Shown one piece after another: positions 5,034 to 6,380 of a stretch of 6,380 nucleotides of DNA; the first letter of the stretch is position 1, and each line of letters begins with the position of its first letter. Under the pieces are notes generated by a model, which had not been told where the DNA came from, ran no database searches, and saw nothing but the letters and a program-made list of their open reading frames with translations. The translations under genes were made by a program, and so were the position numbers. Source of the stretch: Lachnospiraceae bacterium UBA7205 (GTDB lineage Bacteria; Bacillota; Clostridia; Lachnospirales; Lachnospiraceae); assembly GCA_002490665.1 (NCBI GenBank), contig DKUL01000048.1, positions 1 to 6,380 of the forward strand, given 5' to 3'.

Positions 5034-6233
5034 TGCCACCGTCCTGTTTTTTTGTCCACGGTAAATGCCAACATCTGCGAGGACAGCGACCAGGCTCAAA
5101 ACGAAAATCGCCATAACCGGATAGCTGACACACATACCCAACACATGAAACATTTTATATCCCCCAAATACTTCCTTGATCAGCGTGACATTTGCCAGTC
5201 CAAAGTCAATCAGAGGCCAGAACCTCTGTGTGACAGCATCACCCATTGCCGCCAGACCTACGTTAATAAACAGAATGGCAAGGCTTACCCCCACCGTGCC
5301 CATCTGGCTTTTCATTCGTGATGAAACAAAGCCAATGATAAGGCTGTAAATTATCCCTGTGAAAATAATCCATACTGCTCCGACTACAGCAAGCTGCCAC
5401 GTCCGAAATCCAAACATGGATTTTGCATACGTTGGAATCGATTGAATTGCGGCGTTCCAGCCATGCAAGCTTGCATGTGGAAGGAAGCCGAAAATAAAGG
5501 TAGCCGCTACATAAATCAGCGTCACAATGACAGATGCAGCCAATATGCTGAGCAGCTTTGCCGTGACAATTTTGCATCTGCCGCTTCTGGAGCTTAAAAT
5601 CAGGTGATCCATGCCAGTTGAGCGTTCCACGGCAAATACTGGGGCAATGATAAACGTCAGCGGGATAAACAGCAGGAACTGCATTGTATGTTCGCCCCAG
5701 TTGACAAACAGATTCTCCCACAGCAGGATATTGGCAAATTCTGGTTCACCAAGCGCAGTCAGCCTTTTTAAAGAATTGGAAAGTTTTGTGTACGCAAATG
5801 TATTCTGTTTCCCCTGCATTTCAAGTTCGGATAACTCCGCCTCTAAAAGTGCAATCCCATATGGCTCCTCGGCGCTTTCCGGCGGCGTCCCATTCCAATA
5901 TTCGTCTACCCTTTCCGTAAATTCATTGTATTTTATTGCCAGCATTGTTTCTGGCTGGTCTTTGATGCTTCTGGCAATCATCCGGGAGTCTGTGCCATAA
6001 CGGGCGCTTACTTCTTCATATACTTTTTTCGCCCAGGCAGCCTTCCCTTCATCAATCGTTCCCTCATAGTCGGCTGCCAGCTCCTCATAAGCACGATAAC
6101 TTTTGCCGCTTCCAATCAAAAACAGAGAAGTCACGAAACCCATCAGACTGTAAAGGATAAACAGACCAACGAGCAGACTTATTGTTTTTTTATTGAGTAA
6201 CAGCTTTCGAAATTCAAAATAAAATAATGACAT
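5031..6233 (-). CDS. ABC-2 type transporter permease
   Basis: A 400-residue membrane subunit of an ABC-2 type transporter, working with the ATPase whose end lies just upstream. Predicted helices are at about 18-41, 183-203, 225-250, 281-303, 311-331 and 365-388. A large outside loop of about 140 residues (42-182), rich in charged residues, separates helix 1 from helix 2, as in ABC-2 permeases that handle peptides, lipids or antimicrobials. The block ERSTGMDHLILSSRSGR (about 203-219) after helix 2, followed by AKLLS, is the usual coupling-helix region of these permeases. The start is ATG 6233, with GGGAGG seven bases before it (6246-6241); the frame open to 6362 overlaps the ATPase end and is not used. 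The substrate cannot be read from the sequence. A 16-bp palindrome lies inside the gene at 5462-5477. Confidence 0.85.
   Translation of the reverse strand: MSLFYFEFRKLLLNKKTISLLVGLFILYSLMGFVTSLFLIGSGKSYRAYEELAADYEGTIDEGKAAWAKKVYEEVSARYGTDSRMIARSIKDQPETMLAIKYNEFTERVDEYWNGTPPESAEEPYGIALLEAELSELEMQGKQNTFAYTKLSNSLKRLTALGEPEFANILLWENLFVNWGEHTMQFLLFIPLTFIIAPVFAVERSTGMDHLILSSRSGRCKIVTAKLLSILAASVIVTLIYVAATFIFGFLPHASLHGWNAAIQSIPTYAKSMFGFRTWQLAVVGAVWIIFTGIIYSLIIGFVSSRMKSQMGTVGVSLAILFINVGLAAMGDAVTQRFWPLIDFGLANVTLIKEVFGGYKMFHVLGMCVSYPVMAIFVLSLVAVLADVGIYRGQKNRTVA
5462..5477. repeat. 16-bp perfect palindrome inside the permease gene
   Basis: CATGCAAGCTTGCATG is its own reverse complement. It encodes part of the short outside loop after helix 3 (L-P-H-A-S-L-H-G). 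By length it is unlikely by chance in a window of this size. The loop position would tolerate an insertion. Whether it was inserted cannot be told without relatives. Confidence 0.5.
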
Positions 6234-6250
6234 TACACCGCCTCCCATCT

Positions 6251-6291
6251 GCCCACTTCGGCGGGCGTACAAATCAGGATTTCGCCCACTT
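6251..6291 (-). repeat. Hairpin and direct repeat between ABC ATPase and permease genes
   Basis: In the 61-base gap between the two genes, AAGTGGGC occurs twice on the minus strand (6291-6284 and 6258-6251). GTGGGCG (6289-6283) can pair with CGCCCGC (6267-6261), with one G-U pair and a 15-base loop. The permease ribosome binding site (6246-6241) is just outside the stem. Such a structure could tune permease translation or protect the message; the role is inference. Confidence 0.35.
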
Positions 6292-6294
6292 GGC

Positions 6295-6380
6295 TCATTG
6301 CCCGCGAAAATTAAATATATACAGATACGCATCTTCCAGATTCGGTACAGCCTGCACTGCACTGTCCGCAGGTCTTGATT
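6295..6380 (-). CDS. ABC transporter ATP-binding protein, C-terminal end (partial, runs off the right edge)
   Basis: Only the last 27 codons are present, in frame from 6378 to the TGA stop at 6297-6295: S-R-P-A-D-S-A-V-Q-A then V-P-N-L-E-D-A-Y-L-Y-I-F and a short tail. P-N-L-E-D-x-(Y/F)-L-Y is the typical end of ATPase subunits that pair with ABC-2 permeases. The nucleotide-binding motifs lie outside the window. The order ATPase then permease on the same strand, 61 bases apart, supports one transporter operon. The overlapping frame of the upstream-extended permease is rejected in favour of this one. Confidence 0.75.
   Translation of the reverse strand, partial: SRPADSAVQAVPNLEDAYLYIFNFRGQ

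Noticed and set aside
4628..5116. 162-codon + strand frame opposite the mini-cytochrome
   Set aside because: It is antisense to a gene with a good Shine-Dalgarno, four membrane helices and a patterned set of histidines; it has no start signals of its own.
5023..5133. N-terminal extension of the mini-cytochrome to ATG 5133
   Set aside because: The added residues are Cys/Arg/Trp-rich, overlap the permease C-terminus in another frame and lack a ribosome binding site, whereas ATG 5022 has AGGAGG.
5263..5721. 152-codon minus-strand frame overlapping the permease
   Set aside because: Same strand but out of frame with a well-supported membrane protein; Cys/His/Arg-rich shadow.
6234..6362. N-terminal extension of the permease to 6362
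   Set aside because: It overlaps the ABC ATPase C-terminus, which is clearly coding in another frame, and ATG 6233 has GGGAGG at proper spacing.
1..6380. CRISPR arrays, tRNA or rRNA genes, transposase genes
   Set aside because: Read on both strands; no regularly spaced repeats, no tRNA-like T-loop/acceptor pattern and no transposase motifs were seen.

Overview
The window looks like an accessory stretch of a gut-type Firmicutes chromosome, most likely class Clostridia (Lachnospiraceae or a relative). This rests on moderate base composition, strong GGAGG-type ribosome binding sites, an AAA-ATPase_like/PDDEXK_9 gene of a kind abundant in those bacteria, and a secreted penicillin-binding-protein-like hydrolase with a clostridial-style signal peptide. 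The assignment comes from protein character only, not from a search.

Left part (1-2093, + strand): a leader with two inverted repeats is followed by one secreted serine hydrolase of the beta-lactamase/class C PBP fold (SVSK, YDN and KGG motifs). It has a long beta-rich C-terminal extension. Only about 22 residues separate the predicted signal-peptide cleavage site from the catalytic SxxK, which is unusually few for this fold.

Middle-left (2094-2813): gene debris. On the minus strand, pointing at the hydrolase, there is the C-terminal part of an XRE-type helix-turn-helix regulator with its DNA-binding half missing. Immediately upstream of that is a 126-codon reading frame that looks like the tail of a larger extracytoplasmic or sensor protein and has no ribosome binding site. 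A further short coding-like remnant lies upstream of that.

Centre (2814-4532, minus): a complete single-gene ATPase fused to a PD-(D/E)XK nuclease-like domain, with its own promoter. A short perfect hairpin (ATACGAGC-AAA-GCTCGTAT) sits inside its nuclease motif and appears to add six codons in frame. Its AGCAAAGCT core occurs twice more in the window.

Right part (4651-6380, minus): the end of an operon coming from beyond the right edge. It holds the last 27 codons of an ABC transporter ATPase, a six-helix ABC-2 permease, and a small four-helix membrane protein with two His-x13-His pairs (a bis-heme b pattern). The last gene's Shine-Dalgarno overlaps the permease stop codon, so permease and putative cytochrome are probably translationally coupled. 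The most interesting points are this ABC permease/mini-cytochrome pairing, the palindromic insertion in the nuclease motif, and the scrambled regulator/sensor remnants next to a beta-lactamase-fold gene.
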